A stretch of 64,000 nucleotides of DNA from Burkholderia lata (GTDB lineage Bacteria; Pseudomonadota; Gammaproteobacteria; Burkholderiales; Burkholderiaceae): assembly GCF_000012945.1 (NCBI RefSeq), contig NC_007511.1, forward strand, positions 3,100,001-3,164,000, written 5' to 3'. A program made the position numbers and the translations under genes. The notes beneath the pieces are model-generated. The model did no database searches. It was not told the DNA's origin and worked only from the letters and a program-made list of their open reading frames with translations. This document shows positions 44,541 through 53,895 of the stretch, in pieces. Numbering within the stretch: position 1 is the first letter of the stretch; each line of letters begins with the position of its first letter.

Positions 44541-45617
44541 TCAGAACCGCTGAGCCCCGTCGCGCGCAAGAACGTGCGGATTGCCCGCCACGTAGTCGAG
44601 CGCGCACGCATCGGTGTCGATGCCGACGGTCAGCAGCGTTTCCCAGCGCTCGGTGTCGGGCATCGACAGGTCCGGATGGAAACACACGACGGCCTGGTCG
44701 CCGGCCGCCCCGCACATGGCTGCCGCACGCTCGCGCACGTCGGCGCTCGTCATTCCGTTCACGACGTCGTTCAGGTGCGCAAAGCGCTCGCGCGTGGTCG
44801 AACTGTCGGGCATGCACTCGCCGCCGCTCAGCGCGCGATCGAGGAAGTGGTTCGTATGCAGCAGCCAGCCATCCGGACGCGGCACCACCACGCCCACGCC
44901 CGACGGGCTCAGCTCGATGCTCGCCGCGCGCGGGTTCGCGTCGTGCCGCGTGAACACGGTCAGCACCGTCGAGGCGCTCACGCGTGCGGTGCGGGCGAGT
45001 TCGATCGCCTCCTGCACCGTCGTCGCGTCTTCGAGCAGGCGCCGTGCGATCGCGTGCACGGGCACGCCGGCGCTGTCGTTGTCGCTCGCGTGATGCAGGA
45101 TGTTGAAGTGCAGCCCGAGCCCCGCGCTGTTCACGCCGAGCTTCGCCAGCATCCCGAATTCGGAGAACAGCTTGACGGTGCGGCCGTGCGGCGTCGCGAA
45201 CTGCATCAGCAGTCCCTGCGGGGCGAGGCTGTCGTGCCAGTCCCATGTCTGCAACGTGCGCGGCGCATGCGGGCCGGCCGGCGCGTAGACGGTCGTCGAG
45301 CACTCGCCTTCGGCCGATGCGGGCGCAGTCGCGAGAATCTCGGTGCGTGCGTTCAGGCACGCGAGCTGCCAGCGCGGCAGGTCGACACCGTCGGCGATTG
45401 CCTCGACTTCGGCAGCGAGGCGCGGACACCACGCACCGAGCGCGGCCAGGCTCGCTTCGCCGATCTCCCGTGCGCGCTGCGGCGCGATGCCGAGCTTCGG
45501 GAAGAACGCGAGATACAGCGCGACCGTCTCGCGGATCTCCGGCGCGAAGCGCTCGCCGATCAGGCGGCCGCGCTCGCGCGGATCGGTGATGTCGGTCACG
45601 AAGGTATGCAGCTTCAA
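44541..45617 (-). CDS. C45-family acyltransferase/peptidase-like hydrolase
   Basis: This 358-residue protein starts at a TTG with AGGAGA eight bases upstream. It matches the isopenicillin-N acyltransferase (C45, Ntn-hydrolase) family. SAEGECSTTVYAPAG (about residues 97-111) holds the cysteine that would become the N-terminal nucleophile after self-cleavage, followed by LQTWDWHDSLAPQGLLMQ and LHTNHFLD. It would hydrolyse or transfer an acyl group on an amide. It is the last of three same-strand genes (PotF-like, DUF3138 porin, C45), suggesting action on an imported amide. Confidence 0.85.
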   Translation of the reverse strand: MKLHTFVTDITDPRERGRLIGERFAPEIRETVALYLAFFPKLGIAPQRAREIGEASLAALGAWCPRLAAEVEAIADGVDLPRWQLACLNARTEILATAPASAEGECSTTVYAPAGPHAPRTLQTWDWHDSLAPQGLLMQFATPHGRTVKLFSEFGMLAKLGVNSAGLGLHFNILHHASDNDSAGVPVHAIARRLLEDATTVQEAIELARTARVSASTVLTVFTRHDANPRAASIELSPSGVGVVVPRPDGWLLHTNHFLDRALSGGECMPDSSTTRERFAHLNDVVNGMTSADVRERAAAMCGAAGDQAVVCFHPDLSMPDTERWETLLTVGIDTDACALDYVAGNPHVLARDGAQRF

Positions 45618-45641
45618 GGTCAAATCTCCTGGGTTGAATGC

Positions 45642-45666
45642 GTTCCGGGCCGGTGCGGCCCGGAAC
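45642..45666 (-). terminator. Hairpin between the DUF3138 and C45 genes
   Basis: GTTCCGGGCC and GGCCCGGAAC form a 10-bp perfect stem over a GGTGC loop. There is no T-run, so it may attenuate or stabilise the transcript rather than end it. Confidence 0.5.
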
Positions 45667-45724
45667 CTGATGCCTCGCGCAGCCGCCCGGCCGGCACGCG
45701 CGCCGGTCGGTACGGCAAGCGCGA

Positions 45725-47305
45725 TCAGAACGAATAGATGAACTGCATCCCGGCCAGGTCGTTGCTGCGCGCGTACGTGCCGTTGCTCTTCAGGAACACC
45801 GGATGGTTCGCCGCGTCGTGGCGGTATTCGAGCTTCACGGTGATCTGCTGCGTCGGATAGAACAGCAGGTCGGCCGTGATCGCGTAGCGCTGCGCGCCCT
45901 TGCACTCGGTGCCGTTCGTCGACGAGCCCTGGAAGCACGTCGGATCGATGCCGAAGCCGCTCGACCCGTTCACCGACGGATTGCCGCCCGCGAGGCCGTA
46001 CTGGATGTTGGTGCCGCCGCCGCCGTTCGACGTGTTGTTCAGGTAGTCGAAGCGCAGCGTCGCGCCCATGCGGCCGACCCACGACGTCGTCCACTTCGTA
46101 TGGCCGAGCAGCGACATCCCGTACCAGCGCGCGGTGCCGCCGTTCCACGCGCCCTTCTGCAGCTCGCCGTAGTCGACCTGCGCGTTGACCTGCGTCTTGT
46201 CGTGCGTATAGGTCACGTCGGCTTCCACGTACTTGTAGAGGCCGGTCGGCGACGAGCCGTTGCACTGGTAGCCGTAGCCGCCCGCCTGCGCGCACGGCGA
46301 GAACAGCGACTGCCGGCCGAGCATCCCGGAGATGCCGAAGTCGAAGGCGGTCGACGTCGCGTTGTCGAAGCGCGCGGTGATCGTCGGCGTCCAGTTGGTC
46401 TTCGTCGTGTTGTTCGCCGCGTTCGCGATCGCGCCGGCCGTGCGCAGCACCTCGTTGCCGATCACGACCTGCCAGAAGCGCGTCATCGCCGCGTTGGAGC
46501 CCTTCAGCCCGACGCCGATCAGGTTGCCCGGCTCGCTGAAGTCGTACAGCAGCCCGTGCGTGAGCGTCAGCATCTGGGTCGACGGCTGCACCTCGTAGCC
46601 GGCGAGGCTCGGCATCATGCCGACCTCGAAGGTACGCGTCGTGCTGAGCGGCACGGTGACCACCGCCTGCGTGATGATGTTGTTGCCGACGCCGCCGTGC
46701 GCATTGCTGAACACGTTGCCGAAGCCGCGGTTCGGCTGGATCACGACTTCCGCCGACGGCGCCATCGGGCCGACGCCGAAAGTCTTCTTGATGTCGAGGT
46801 AGACGTCGCCGATCGTGCTGTTGAAGTAGTCGTACGCGCCCGGATCGTGGTTCAGGAACTGGAAGCCGGACGTACGCTGCGCGCGGTTGAACAGGTACAC
46901 GGGATCGACATAGCCGGTGATGCTCAGGCCCGCGAGCGGGCCGGTGGTCGCGGCTTCCTGCAGCGAGTCGACCTTCAGCGACGCGTTCGCGATCTGCTCG
47001 CGCATCTGCTGCAGGTCGTCGTTCGTGAACGCCGGTGCGGAATCGGATGAAGGCGCGGCAGCCGCCGCCGTGTTGACCGAACCGATCTTCGCGCCGCCCG
47101 AGGCGGCAGTGGCGGTCGTTGCCGTGCCGGCGGGCTTCGCCGCCAGCATGCTCGCGCGCAGCTCGTTCACCTGCTGCTGCAGCGCGGTGACCTGCGCCTG
47201 CAGCGCCTTCATCCTGCTCGCGTCGGTCGCCTGCGGCGTGTGCGCGAATGCCGAGGCGGCTTCGAACGCCAGCAGGCACAGCGCCGTCATGTGTTTGATT
47301 GTCAT
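45725..47305 (-). CDS. DUF3138-family outer membrane porin-like protein
   Basis: This 526-residue protein has a signal peptide (ALCLLAFEAASAFA), a predicted coiled coil (MKALQAQVTALQQQVNELRA, about residues 32-51), an Ala/Thr-rich linker and a large beta-barrel-like region of alternating strands that ends in the aromatic FIYSF typical of outer membrane proteins. It probably lets the substrate across the outer membrane. It lies between the PotF-like binding protein and the C45 hydrolase on the same strand. Confidence 0.85.
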   Translation of the reverse strand: MTIKHMTALCLLAFEAASAFAHTPQATDASRMKALQAQVTALQQQVNELRASMLAAKPAGTATTATAASGGAKIGSVNTAAAAAPSSDSAPAFTNDDLQQMREQIANASLKVDSLQEAATTGPLAGLSITGYVDPVYLFNRAQRTSGFQFLNHDPGAYDYFNSTIGDVYLDIKKTFGVGPMAPSAEVVIQPNRGFGNVFSNAHGGVGNNIITQAVVTVPLSTTRTFEVGMMPSLAGYEVQPSTQMLTLTHGLLYDFSEPGNLIGVGLKGSNAAMTRFWQVVIGNEVLRTAGAIANAANNTTKTNWTPTITARFDNATSTAFDFGISGMLGRQSLFSPCAQAGGYGYQCNGSSPTGLYKYVEADVTYTHDKTQVNAQVDYGELQKGAWNGGTARWYGMSLLGHTKWTTSWVGRMGATLRFDYLNNTSNGGGGTNIQYGLAGGNPSVNGSSGFGIDPTCFQGSSTNGTECKGAQRYAITADLLFYPTQQITVKLEYRHDAANHPVFLKSNGTYARSNDLAGMQFIYSF

Positions 47306-47403
47306 GTTGTAGGTGGTCGTCGGGACGAGCGCGCCCCCGCCCGCCGCGATGAGCGGCGGGGCGCGCGAAAGGTGTGCGGGAGTGGGGAGAAGCGGCGGCC
47401 GGC

Positions 47404-48519
47404 TTACTCGGTCTTCAGCTTCGTCCAGAGACGGTTCTGCAGACGCATCAGCTCAGGCGGAACCGGCTTGCTGAGGCTCAGCTTGCGGATCACGTCGGCG
47501 GGCGGGAACACGGCCGGATCGCTCGTCACTTCGGCGCGCACCAGGTGCTTCGACGACGGCACGGCCGACGGGTACGACGTGTCGTTGGTCAGGTTCGCGC
47601 TCTCCTTCTCCGACAGCACGAAGTTGACGAACTTCAGCGCGGCGTCCGGATGCGGCGCATCCTTCGGCACCGCCATCATGTCGAACCACATCGCGCTGCC
47701 CTCCGTCGGGATCACGTACTTGATGTGATACGGCTTCTTCGCGGAAGCGGCCGCGATCCGCGCGGAGTTCACGTCGCCCGACCAGCCAAGCGCGAGGCAG
47801 ATGTCGCCGCCCGCGAGATCGTTGATGTAGCTGCTCGAATTGAACTGCGTGATGTACGGCCGCACCGTCTTCAGCAGCTCGTACGCGGCCTGGTAGTCGG
47901 CCGGGTTGGTCGTGTTCGGATCCTTCTTCAGGTAGACGAACGCCATCCCGAACGCATCGACCGGCGAATCGAGCACCGAGATGCCGCAGTGCTTCAGCTT
48001 CTGCGCGTACTTCGGGTCGAACAGCAGCGCCCAGCTGTCGAGCGGCGCGTCGTTGCCGAGCGCGGCCTTCACCTTCTCGACGTTCATCCCGAGCCCGTCG
48101 GTGCCCCACGTCCACGGAATGCCGAACTGGTTGCCCGGATCGTCCTTCGCGAGCACCTTCATGATTTCCGGATCGAGCAGCCCGTAGTTCGGCACCTGGC
48201 TCTTGTCGATCTTGCGGTAGATGCCCGCCTGCAGTTGCCGCGCCCAGAAGATGTCGGACGGCACCACGACGTCATAACCCGACGTGCCCGACAGCAGCTT
48301 CGCCTGCAGCGTCTCGTTCGAATCGAACTCCTGGTAGACCACCTTGATGCCGGTCGCCTTCTCGAAGTTCGCGATCGTCGCCTTGCCGATCGAGTTGCCC
48401 CAGTTGTACACGTTGACGACGTCCGCCGCGTGCGCGACCGGCGCGCCGGCCCACAGGACGCCGCCCAGCGCGAGCGCCGCGCATGCCGTTCTCAGATGCT
48501 TGCTCCAATCCCCTGCCAT
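47404..48519 (-). CDS. PotF/PotD-like periplasmic polyamine-binding protein (orphan)
   Basis: This 371-residue protein has a signal peptide (ALALGGVLWAGAPVAHA) and the PotF pattern VVNVYNWGNSIGKATIANFE, VVVPSDIFWARQLQAGIYRK and WTWGTDGLGMN. It would bind putrescine-like or related compounds in the periplasm. No ABC permease or ATPase gene is present anywhere in the window, so it needs a transporter encoded elsewhere or acts as a sensor. GGAGGAAACC precedes the ATG. A CGGT-TGCCC-GGGGGACA palindrome lies 84 bp upstream. Confidence 0.9.
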   Translation of the reverse strand: MAGDWSKHLRTACAALALGGVLWAGAPVAHAADVVNVYNWGNSIGKATIANFEKATGIKVVYQEFDSNETLQAKLLSGTSGYDVVVPSDIFWARQLQAGIYRKIDKSQVPNYGLLDPEIMKVLAKDDPGNQFGIPWTWGTDGLGMNVEKVKAALGNDAPLDSWALLFDPKYAQKLKHCGISVLDSPVDAFGMAFVYLKKDPNTTNPADYQAAYELLKTVRPYITQFNSSSYINDLAGGDICLALGWSGDVNSARIAAASAKKPYHIKYVIPTEGSAMWFDMMAVPKDAPHPDAALKFVNFVLSEKESANLTNDTSYPSAVPSSKHLVRAEVTSDPAVFPPADVIRKLSLSKPVPPELMRLQNRLWTKLKTE

Positions 48520-48602
48520 GGTTTCCTCCGTCGATATCATGATCCGCTCGCGATGAACGGTGTGTGCTTCGGTCCGGAAAAATGTAGCCAGAGGAAATTG
48601 GC

Positions 48603-48628
48603 CGGTCTGCCCTGCCAATAGGGGGACA
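48603..48628. promoter_or_regulatory. Recurrent CGGT...CCC/GGG...ACA element, upstream of the potF-like gene
   Basis: The element runs from CGGTCTGCCC to GGGGGACA across 26 bases and matches the element at 55844-55869 at 17 of 26 positions with equal length. Both sit in promoter regions of cluster genes. Confidence 0.5.
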
Positions 48629-48735
48629 CGCCGCACAATCGGGGCATCCGGTTCCGGACGGATGCCCCGATCGGCACGAAGCGGAAGCGATTTGAAAGCT
48701 TCCTTCGCCGCGTGGCCAGGTCAGCCTAAAACCGC

Positions 48736-50466
48736 TCAGGAAGCCTGCACGCCCGTGCGCACGCCGAAGTCCTCGCCCACGTGCGTGACACGGCCGTCCA
48801 TCATCGTCAGCGCGACGTCGATGCGGCCGATGTCGTACTGGCCGACTTCGAACAGGTCGTGTTCCAGCACGACGAGATCCGCGCGCTTGCCGGGCGTGAG
48901 CGAGCCGACCTCATGCTCCATCCCGAGCTGGTATGCGCCGTGGATCGTGTACGCGGCGATCAGCTGCGGAATGCTCAGGCGCTCGGCGATGTCCGGGAAC
49001 ACCGCTGCATCGGGCTCGCCCGCGAGCTGGCGCGTATGGCCCGACTCGATGTGCTCGAGCGGCTTGTGCTGGCAGCGGCACTGGCACGCGAGGCCGTCCA
49101 TGCCGATCGACACCGTCACGCCTTCGTCGAGGAACGTGCGGAACTTGTACATGTTGCTCCAGCGCTCGTGGCCGTAGTGGTCGCGCAGTTGCTCGGTGTA
49201 CGCGTCGACCACGCCCCACTGCAGCTGCGTGTTCGCCATCACGCCCGCGCGGCGGAAGCGCGGGATGTCGTCCGGATGCGTGAGGAACGCATGCGTGATC
49301 ACGTGGCGCCGGTCGCGCGGCGGGTTCGTGCGGTTGACCGCATCGAAGCCGTCGAGCGCCATCCGCACGGCCGCGTCGCCGACGCAATGGACCATCACGT
49401 TCGCGTTCACGCGATCGGCTTCGACCAGGTAGTGGTTGAACGTGTCGGCCGGCATCGTCGGCGCGCCGCAGGTGTCGGGGCGGTCCGCGTACGGTTCGAG
49501 CAGGTACGCGGTGTGGTTCGCTTCCGTCCCGTCGAGGAACAGCTTCAGCGCACGCGCCTTCACGAGCGGCGAATCGTACTGCTCGCGATACTTGACGAGC
49601 GTGCCGACCGGATCGTCGATCTCGCCGATCACCGCGACGCTGCCCACGACCCGCAGCTTCAGGTCGCCCGCGCGCTCCATCGTCTGCAGCGTCTCGTACA
49701 GCAGCGACTGGTCGCCGCTCGGGTCGAAGAAGCCCGCATCGAACACGGTCGTCACACCGGCCGCGCACAGCTTCTTCTGCCACGGCGGAATCGACTTCAG
49801 GTAAAGGTCGATGCCGGTCGGCAGCAGGCCGGCCGCGCTGATCCGCTGCATCAGCAACGAATACGCGGCACCGTCGACGATCAGGCCGGTCGGCTCGCCC
49901 GTCACGGCATCCTTCTCGAACCAGCTCGCGCCTTCCTGCACGGGCGGCGTCGACGCGTCGATCCCGGCGATCTCCAGTGCCTTCGAGTTCACCCACATCG
50001 AATGGAAATCGGTCGACAGCAGGCATACGGGGCGATCCGCGCAGATCGCGTCGAGCGTCTCCTTGCGCAGCAGCGCCGGCGGAATCGTCGCCTGCACCCA
50101 GCCCATCCCGGTGATCGCAGGCTCGTCCGGATGCGACTCGACATACGCACGCAGCGCGCCGAGCACCTTCTGCGGATCCTCGTAGTTCACGAACGCCTGG
50201 AACGCGAACGCGGTCGTCTCGAAGTGCCAGTGCGACTCGACGAAGCCCGGCAGCACGAGCCGGCCGGCCGCGTCGACGACCTTCGTGTCCGCCCCGACGT
50301 ACGCCTGCACGGCCGCCGTGTCGCCGACGTGGACGATCCGGCCGTCGCGCACGGCAACCGCCTGTGCCCACGGCTTGTGCGGATCGACGGTGTAGACCTT
50401 CGCGTTGGTCAGAACGAAATCCGCCGGTGTCGAATCCTTGGCGGCGGGCGTCGGTTTCATCTGCAT
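48736..50466 (-). CDS. YtcJ-type metal-dependent amidohydrolase
   Basis: This 576-residue protein belongs to the amidohydrolase-3 family. It has a VLPGFVESHWHFE metal motif (about residues 72-84), NVMVHCVGDAAV with a metal-site His, RHVITHAFLTHPDD and TVSIGMDGLACQC with the catalytic Asp. It would hydrolyse an amide or N-acyl bond. AAAGGACAGGCC precedes the ATG. It is divergent from a LuxR-type regulator that probably controls it. Confidence 0.88.
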   Translation of the reverse strand: MQMKPTPAAKDSTPADFVLTNAKVYTVDPHKPWAQAVAVRDGRIVHVGDTAAVQAYVGADTKVVDAAGRLVLPGFVESHWHFETTAFAFQAFVNYEDPQKVLGALRAYVESHPDEPAITGMGWVQATIPPALLRKETLDAICADRPVCLLSTDFHSMWVNSKALEIAGIDASTPPVQEGASWFEKDAVTGEPTGLIVDGAAYSLLMQRISAAGLLPTGIDLYLKSIPPWQKKLCAAGVTTVFDAGFFDPSGDQSLLYETLQTMERAGDLKLRVVGSVAVIGEIDDPVGTLVKYREQYDSPLVKARALKLFLDGTEANHTAYLLEPYADRPDTCGAPTMPADTFNHYLVEADRVNANVMVHCVGDAAVRMALDGFDAVNRTNPPRDRRHVITHAFLTHPDDIPRFRRAGVMANTQLQWGVVDAYTEQLRDHYGHERWSNMYKFRTFLDEGVTVSIGMDGLACQCRCQHKPLEHIESGHTRQLAGEPDAAVFPDIAERLSIPQLIAAYTIHGAYQLGMEHEVGSLTPGKRADLVVLEHDLFEVGQYDIGRIDVALTMMDGRVTHVGEDFGVRTGVQAS

Positions 50467-50528
50467 GGCCTGTCCTTTCTGTTGATCAGGTTTTCGAAGT
50501 GCTTTCACTATAGGCAGACGATTCGTGG

Positions 50529-50553
50529 CGGTATGCCCCCCCGCTGCGGGGGC
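50529..50553. promoter_or_regulatory. Recurrent CGGTATGCCCC palindrome between amidohydrolase and LuxR genes
   Basis: CGGTATGCCCCCCC is followed by GCTGC and GGGGGC, the same left half as the element at 55844. It lies in the 238-bp divergent region. Confidence 0.5.
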
Positions 50554-50704
50554 TCGGGCGAATTCCGGCCGTTGCACGCGCGGTCTTGTCGTCGTTTTGG
50601 GGACAACGCATGAAATTGGTGGGGTCGATCCGGTGAATTCCCGGCTGACGCGTGTGCGGCGTTCGCGTAACGTCGCGCTGTCCCCTGACCGCCCACGCCC
50701 GACC

Positions 50705-51535
50705 ATGCGACTTCTCCAGCCCGACCCGGCCGCCCGCGGCCACTACCTGATCGGCGTGCGCCCCGACACGCTCGGCGCGACGTTGCGCGCGGTCGGCACG
50801 ACCGATTTCGTCGGCGCGGTCACGGAGTTCGTCAACGACAGCATCGACGCCGACGCCGTGCACCTCGAACGCTGGCGCGCGGATACGGGCAGTACGTCGG
50901 GCTTCGTCGTCGAGTGGCTCGGCAGCGGCAGCCTGCGCTTCGCGGCCGATACGCTGCGCGTGATGGATGTCTACTACCAGAACTACTGCCAGGTCGATCC
51001 GCTGGTCGCGCCGCTGCGCGGCAAGGCCGGCACGCTGCTGGTACAGCGCCACGTGGAAGGGATCGCGCAAGGCGAGTTCCGCCGCCGGATCTTCGACGAG
51101 CCGGGCATCGCGCAGGAATGCATGCTCGTGCACGGCAACGCGCACCTGCAATACGCACTCGGGCTGGCGCGCACCGTCGGGCGGCCCGCGTTCACGATGG
51201 ACGAGCTGTTCCACTTCCGGCAGATGGTCGACCTGCTGTTCCCGATGTTCGAGCTGCATGCGCGTAGCTGCGCGGCACGGCGCGTGGCGTCGGGGACGGT
51301 GAATACCGCGTCGCAGGCGAGCTTCGACGCGCGCCTCGAACGGCAGGACGTGCAGCTGTCGCGCCGCGAGCACGAAATCTGCCGGCTGATGCTGTGCGGG
51401 CGTTCGGTGCCCGAGGCCGCGCAGCAGCTCGACGTGAAGCTGTCGACGGCCGAGTCGTACGTGAAGCGCGCGTTCGCGAAGCTCGGCGTGCGCACGCGCC
51501 GCGAGCTGTTCGACTGGGTGCTGGTCGACTGCTGA
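50705..51535 (+). CDS. LuxR-type regulator (solo, no recognisable autoinducer domain)
   Basis: This 276-residue protein has an unassigned N-terminal sensor region and a C-terminal LuxR/GerE helix-turn-helix: LSRREHEICRLMLCGRSVPE, then LDVKLSTAESYVKRAFAKLG and VRTRRELFDW. It is a clear paralogue of the protein at 55983 (shared AESYVKRAFAKLGVRT plus FRRRIFDEPGIAQEC versus FRQRLFDDVRIGHEC, and GKAGTLLV versus GKTGTMLV). It is divergent from the amidohydrolase gene. Confidence 0.88.
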   Translation: MRLLQPDPAARGHYLIGVRPDTLGATLRAVGTTDFVGAVTEFVNDSIDADAVHLERWRADTGSTSGFVVEWLGSGSLRFAADTLRVMDVYYQNYCQVDPLVAPLRGKAGTLLVQRHVEGIAQGEFRRRIFDEPGIAQECMLVHGNAHLQYALGLARTVGRPAFTMDELFHFRQMVDLLFPMFELHARSCAARRVASGTVNTASQASFDARLERQDVQLSRREHEICRLMLCGRSVPEAAQQLDVKLSTAESYVKRAFAKLGVRTRRELFDWVLVDC

Positions 51536-51550
51536 GCGCGCGCCGTGCGC

Positions 51551-52471
51551 TTATGCGGCCAGCGCGGCCGCCTTGATGTTGAAGGCGCGCAGCAGATCCT
51601 CGCAGAACGCATCGACGATCGGCTTGTCGCTCGCGCTGCGCTTCATCGCGAGATGCAACGGTACGTCGAAGCTGAACGTCGAACGGCCGACGGCCTTCAC
51701 GAGCCCGCGCTGCTCGAACGGCTCCGCGTAGTGCGCGGGCAGGTAGCCGAGATGGCCGCCCGACAGGATCAGGATCGTCGCGGCCTCGATGCTGTCCGCG
51801 CTCGCGGTCACGCGCCGCTCGGGCAGCGGATACTGCTCCTCCGGCACCGGATAGGTGCGCCAGACCCAGTCGTGAAGCTGCAGGTCGTCCGCCGTCACGG
51901 GCCGCGACGCATGGAACAGAGGATGCCCGCGCCCGCAGTAGATCACCTGCTGCTCGGTGAACAGCGGTGTGTAGAGCAGCCCCGGCACGCGATGCCAGAA
52001 ATAGCCGATCGCGAGATCGAGCTGGTTGTTGACGAGGCTTTCCTCCAGCTCCTGCGGCGACGCGACCTTCATCGCGAACGTGACGGCCTGGTCGCGCTTG
52101 CGGAATGCGCCGATCGCATCGGCCACGCGCGCGTTCTCGACGAGCGGCGCCTGGCCGATCAGGCCGATCGACAGCGTGCCGACCAGCTTGCGGTCGATGT
52201 CGCGCACCCGCGCGACAAATTCGGAGGTTGCCGCGACGAGCGTGCGCGCGGTGGCCGCGAAGCGTTCGCCCTTCGACGTCAGGCGAAAGCCGCCGCGCCC
52301 GCGATCGCACAGCTTGAAGCCGACGCGCGCTTCGAGCGCCGACAGCTGCGTGCTGATCGTCGACTGCCGCACGCCGAGCGACGCCTCGGCGGCCGTGATG
52401 CCGCGTGCGTCGACGACGGCCAGAAAGACCCGGATGAGCCGGAGATCGAGATCGGAGGTATTCGAGAACAT
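51551..52471 (-). CDS. LysR-family transcriptional regulator
   Basis: This 306-residue protein has the LysR helix-turn-helix at about residues 7-65 (LRLIRVFLAVVDARGITAAE; RQSTISTQLSALEARVGFKL) and an effector domain (GTLSIGLIGQAPLVENARVA onward). The start at 52471 (MFSNTSDLDL) gives the usual LysR N-terminus. It lies downstream of the MFS gene on the same strand, 129 bp apart, and is convergent with the LuxR gene by 15 bp. It may co-regulate the oxidase-transport operon. Confidence 0.9.
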   Translation of the reverse strand: MFSNTSDLDLRLIRVFLAVVDARGITAAEASLGVRQSTISTQLSALEARVGFKLCDRGRGGFRLTSKGERFAATARTLVAATSEFVARVRDIDRKLVGTLSIGLIGQAPLVENARVADAIGAFRKRDQAVTFAMKVASPQELEESLVNNQLDLAIGYFWHRVPGLLYTPLFTEQQVIYCGRGHPLFHASRPVTADDLQLHDWVWRTYPVPEEQYPLPERRVTASADSIEAATILILSGGHLGYLPAHYAEPFEQRGLVKAVGRSTFSFDVPLHLAMKRSASDKPIVDAFCEDLLRAFNIKAAALAA

Positions 52472-52600
52472 GCTTCCAGCCGCTGCGCGTGTGCGCGTTG
52501 CCCGGCCGGCACGACGCGCATCGCGCGCCACGCCGGCCGCCTTCGCCGATGAACCGAACCGGACGCGCGCCGCCATCGGCAGCAGCGCGCGTCGCAACCG

Positions 52601-53791
52601 TCATTCAGGTGCTACCGCAAGCGCGCGTTCCATGCCGAACACCGCCGGCCGCAGCCGCCGGTAGCAGAGGAACGCCACCGCGCACAGCACGATCGCCGCG
52701 ATCAGCGCCGACTGCGTGCCCGCGCTCTCGATCAATGAACCGCCCGCGACCGAGCCGACGCCATAGCCGAGCGCGACGCAGCCCGGCGACAGCGCGGCCG
52801 ACTTGCCGACCAGGTCGTACTGCGGAATCGTCGCGTAGATCAGCAGCGCGCCGCCGGTCCAGCAGCCGATGAACACGATCGCGCCGAGCGTGAACGTCGC
52901 GGCCGAGGCCGGCAGCGCGAGCAGCACGGCCGCGACCGCGCAGCCGCCGAGGTTCACGAGCGCCCAGCGGCGCAGGCCCGCGCCCGCGCCGAGCTTCGGC
53001 ATCGCCGCGCAGATCACGAGGCTCGCGATGTTCGCGGCGCCGAGCACCAGCGACACCGACTTGCCGCTCAGGCCCGCCGCGGTGCCGATCTTCTCGAGGA
53101 AGGTCCACACGACGCCGACGCCGCCGTACAGCGCGAGCTGCGCGCACAGCACGAGCATCGCGCCCTTGCGGTCGATGCGGCCGGCCACGCCGTCCGGTGC
53201 CGGCGCGGCCAGCGTCTCGCCGCGGCGAAACAGCGGCGTCGCGAGCACGAACACGCCGAGCACGCACGCGACGAACCCGAACACGCCGTGCGCGCCCCAT
53301 GCGTCGCTCAGCATCGGGAAGATGTAGGCGAGCAGCACCATGCTCCACGTCACCTGCCCCATCAGCATGATCCCGAGATTGCGTTCCGGCGCGCGCGAAT
53401 ACGACAGGTAGCGCAGCGCGATGCCGTTCAGCCCGCCCGAGCCGACGCCCGCGATGAACTGCAACGCCGAATACGCGACGAGCCCGTGCGTCGCGAGCGT
53501 GCCGAGGTTCGCGCCGGCCGCGAGCGTCACCGCGCCCGCGAGCACCCACCGGACCGGCTGGCGGCCGAGCACGAACGCGACGAGCAGCGTGCCCGTCGAT
53601 TCGCCGAGCACCTCGATGAAGCTCGACAGCCCGAGCGCGGCCTCGCCGAAGCCCCAATGACGCTCGACCTGCCCGACGATCGCGGGCAGGCCGAGGAAGA
53701 CCGTCGGCCCGAGCATGCCGAGCAGCAGCATCACGACGACGAACAGCGCGCTTTCCTGTCGCGCTTCATCCTGCAGGTTGACTACATTCAT
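52601..53791 (-). CDS. MFS transporter
   Basis: This 396-residue inner-membrane protein has about 12 transmembrane segments (VVVMLLLGMLGPTVFLGLPA at the start; LYGGVGVVWTFLEKIGTAAG at the second half). It lacks the ACS-family signature of the MFS protein at 43085 and is unlike it in length and pattern. GGAGAGAGACACCAG precedes the ATG. It follows the FAD oxidase gene on the same strand and probably imports the oxidase substrate. Confidence 0.85.
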   Translation of the reverse strand: MNVVNLQDEARQESALFVVVMLLLGMLGPTVFLGLPAIVGQVERHWGFGEAALGLSSFIEVLGESTGTLLVAFVLGRQPVRWVLAGAVTLAAGANLGTLATHGLVAYSALQFIAGVGSGGLNGIALRYLSYSRAPERNLGIMLMGQVTWSMVLLAYIFPMLSDAWGAHGVFGFVACVLGVFVLATPLFRRGETLAAPAPDGVAGRIDRKGAMLVLCAQLALYGGVGVVWTFLEKIGTAAGLSGKSVSLVLGAANIASLVICAAMPKLGAGAGLRRWALVNLGGCAVAAVLLALPASAATFTLGAIVFIGCWTGGALLIYATIPQYDLVGKSAALSPGCVALGYGVGSVAGGSLIESAGTQSALIAAIVLCAVAFLCYRRLRPAVFGMERALAVAPE

Positions 53792-53858
53792 CTGGTGTCT
53801 CTCTCCGTGTCCGCGGGGCGGACCGTGTCCTCTGGGGATCGTTTTTTGGTATCGGCAT

Positions 53859-53890
53859 GACGGGGCGGCCCGGCGCGGGGCCACCCCGTC
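53859..53890 (-). terminator. GC-rich hairpin between the FAD oxidase and MFS genes
   Basis: GACGGGGTGGCCC and GGGCCGCCCCGTC (minus strand) pair over 13 bp with one G-T wobble and a 6-base loop. No T-run follows, so partial attenuation is possible. Confidence 0.5.
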
Positions 53891-53895
53891 GTCGC

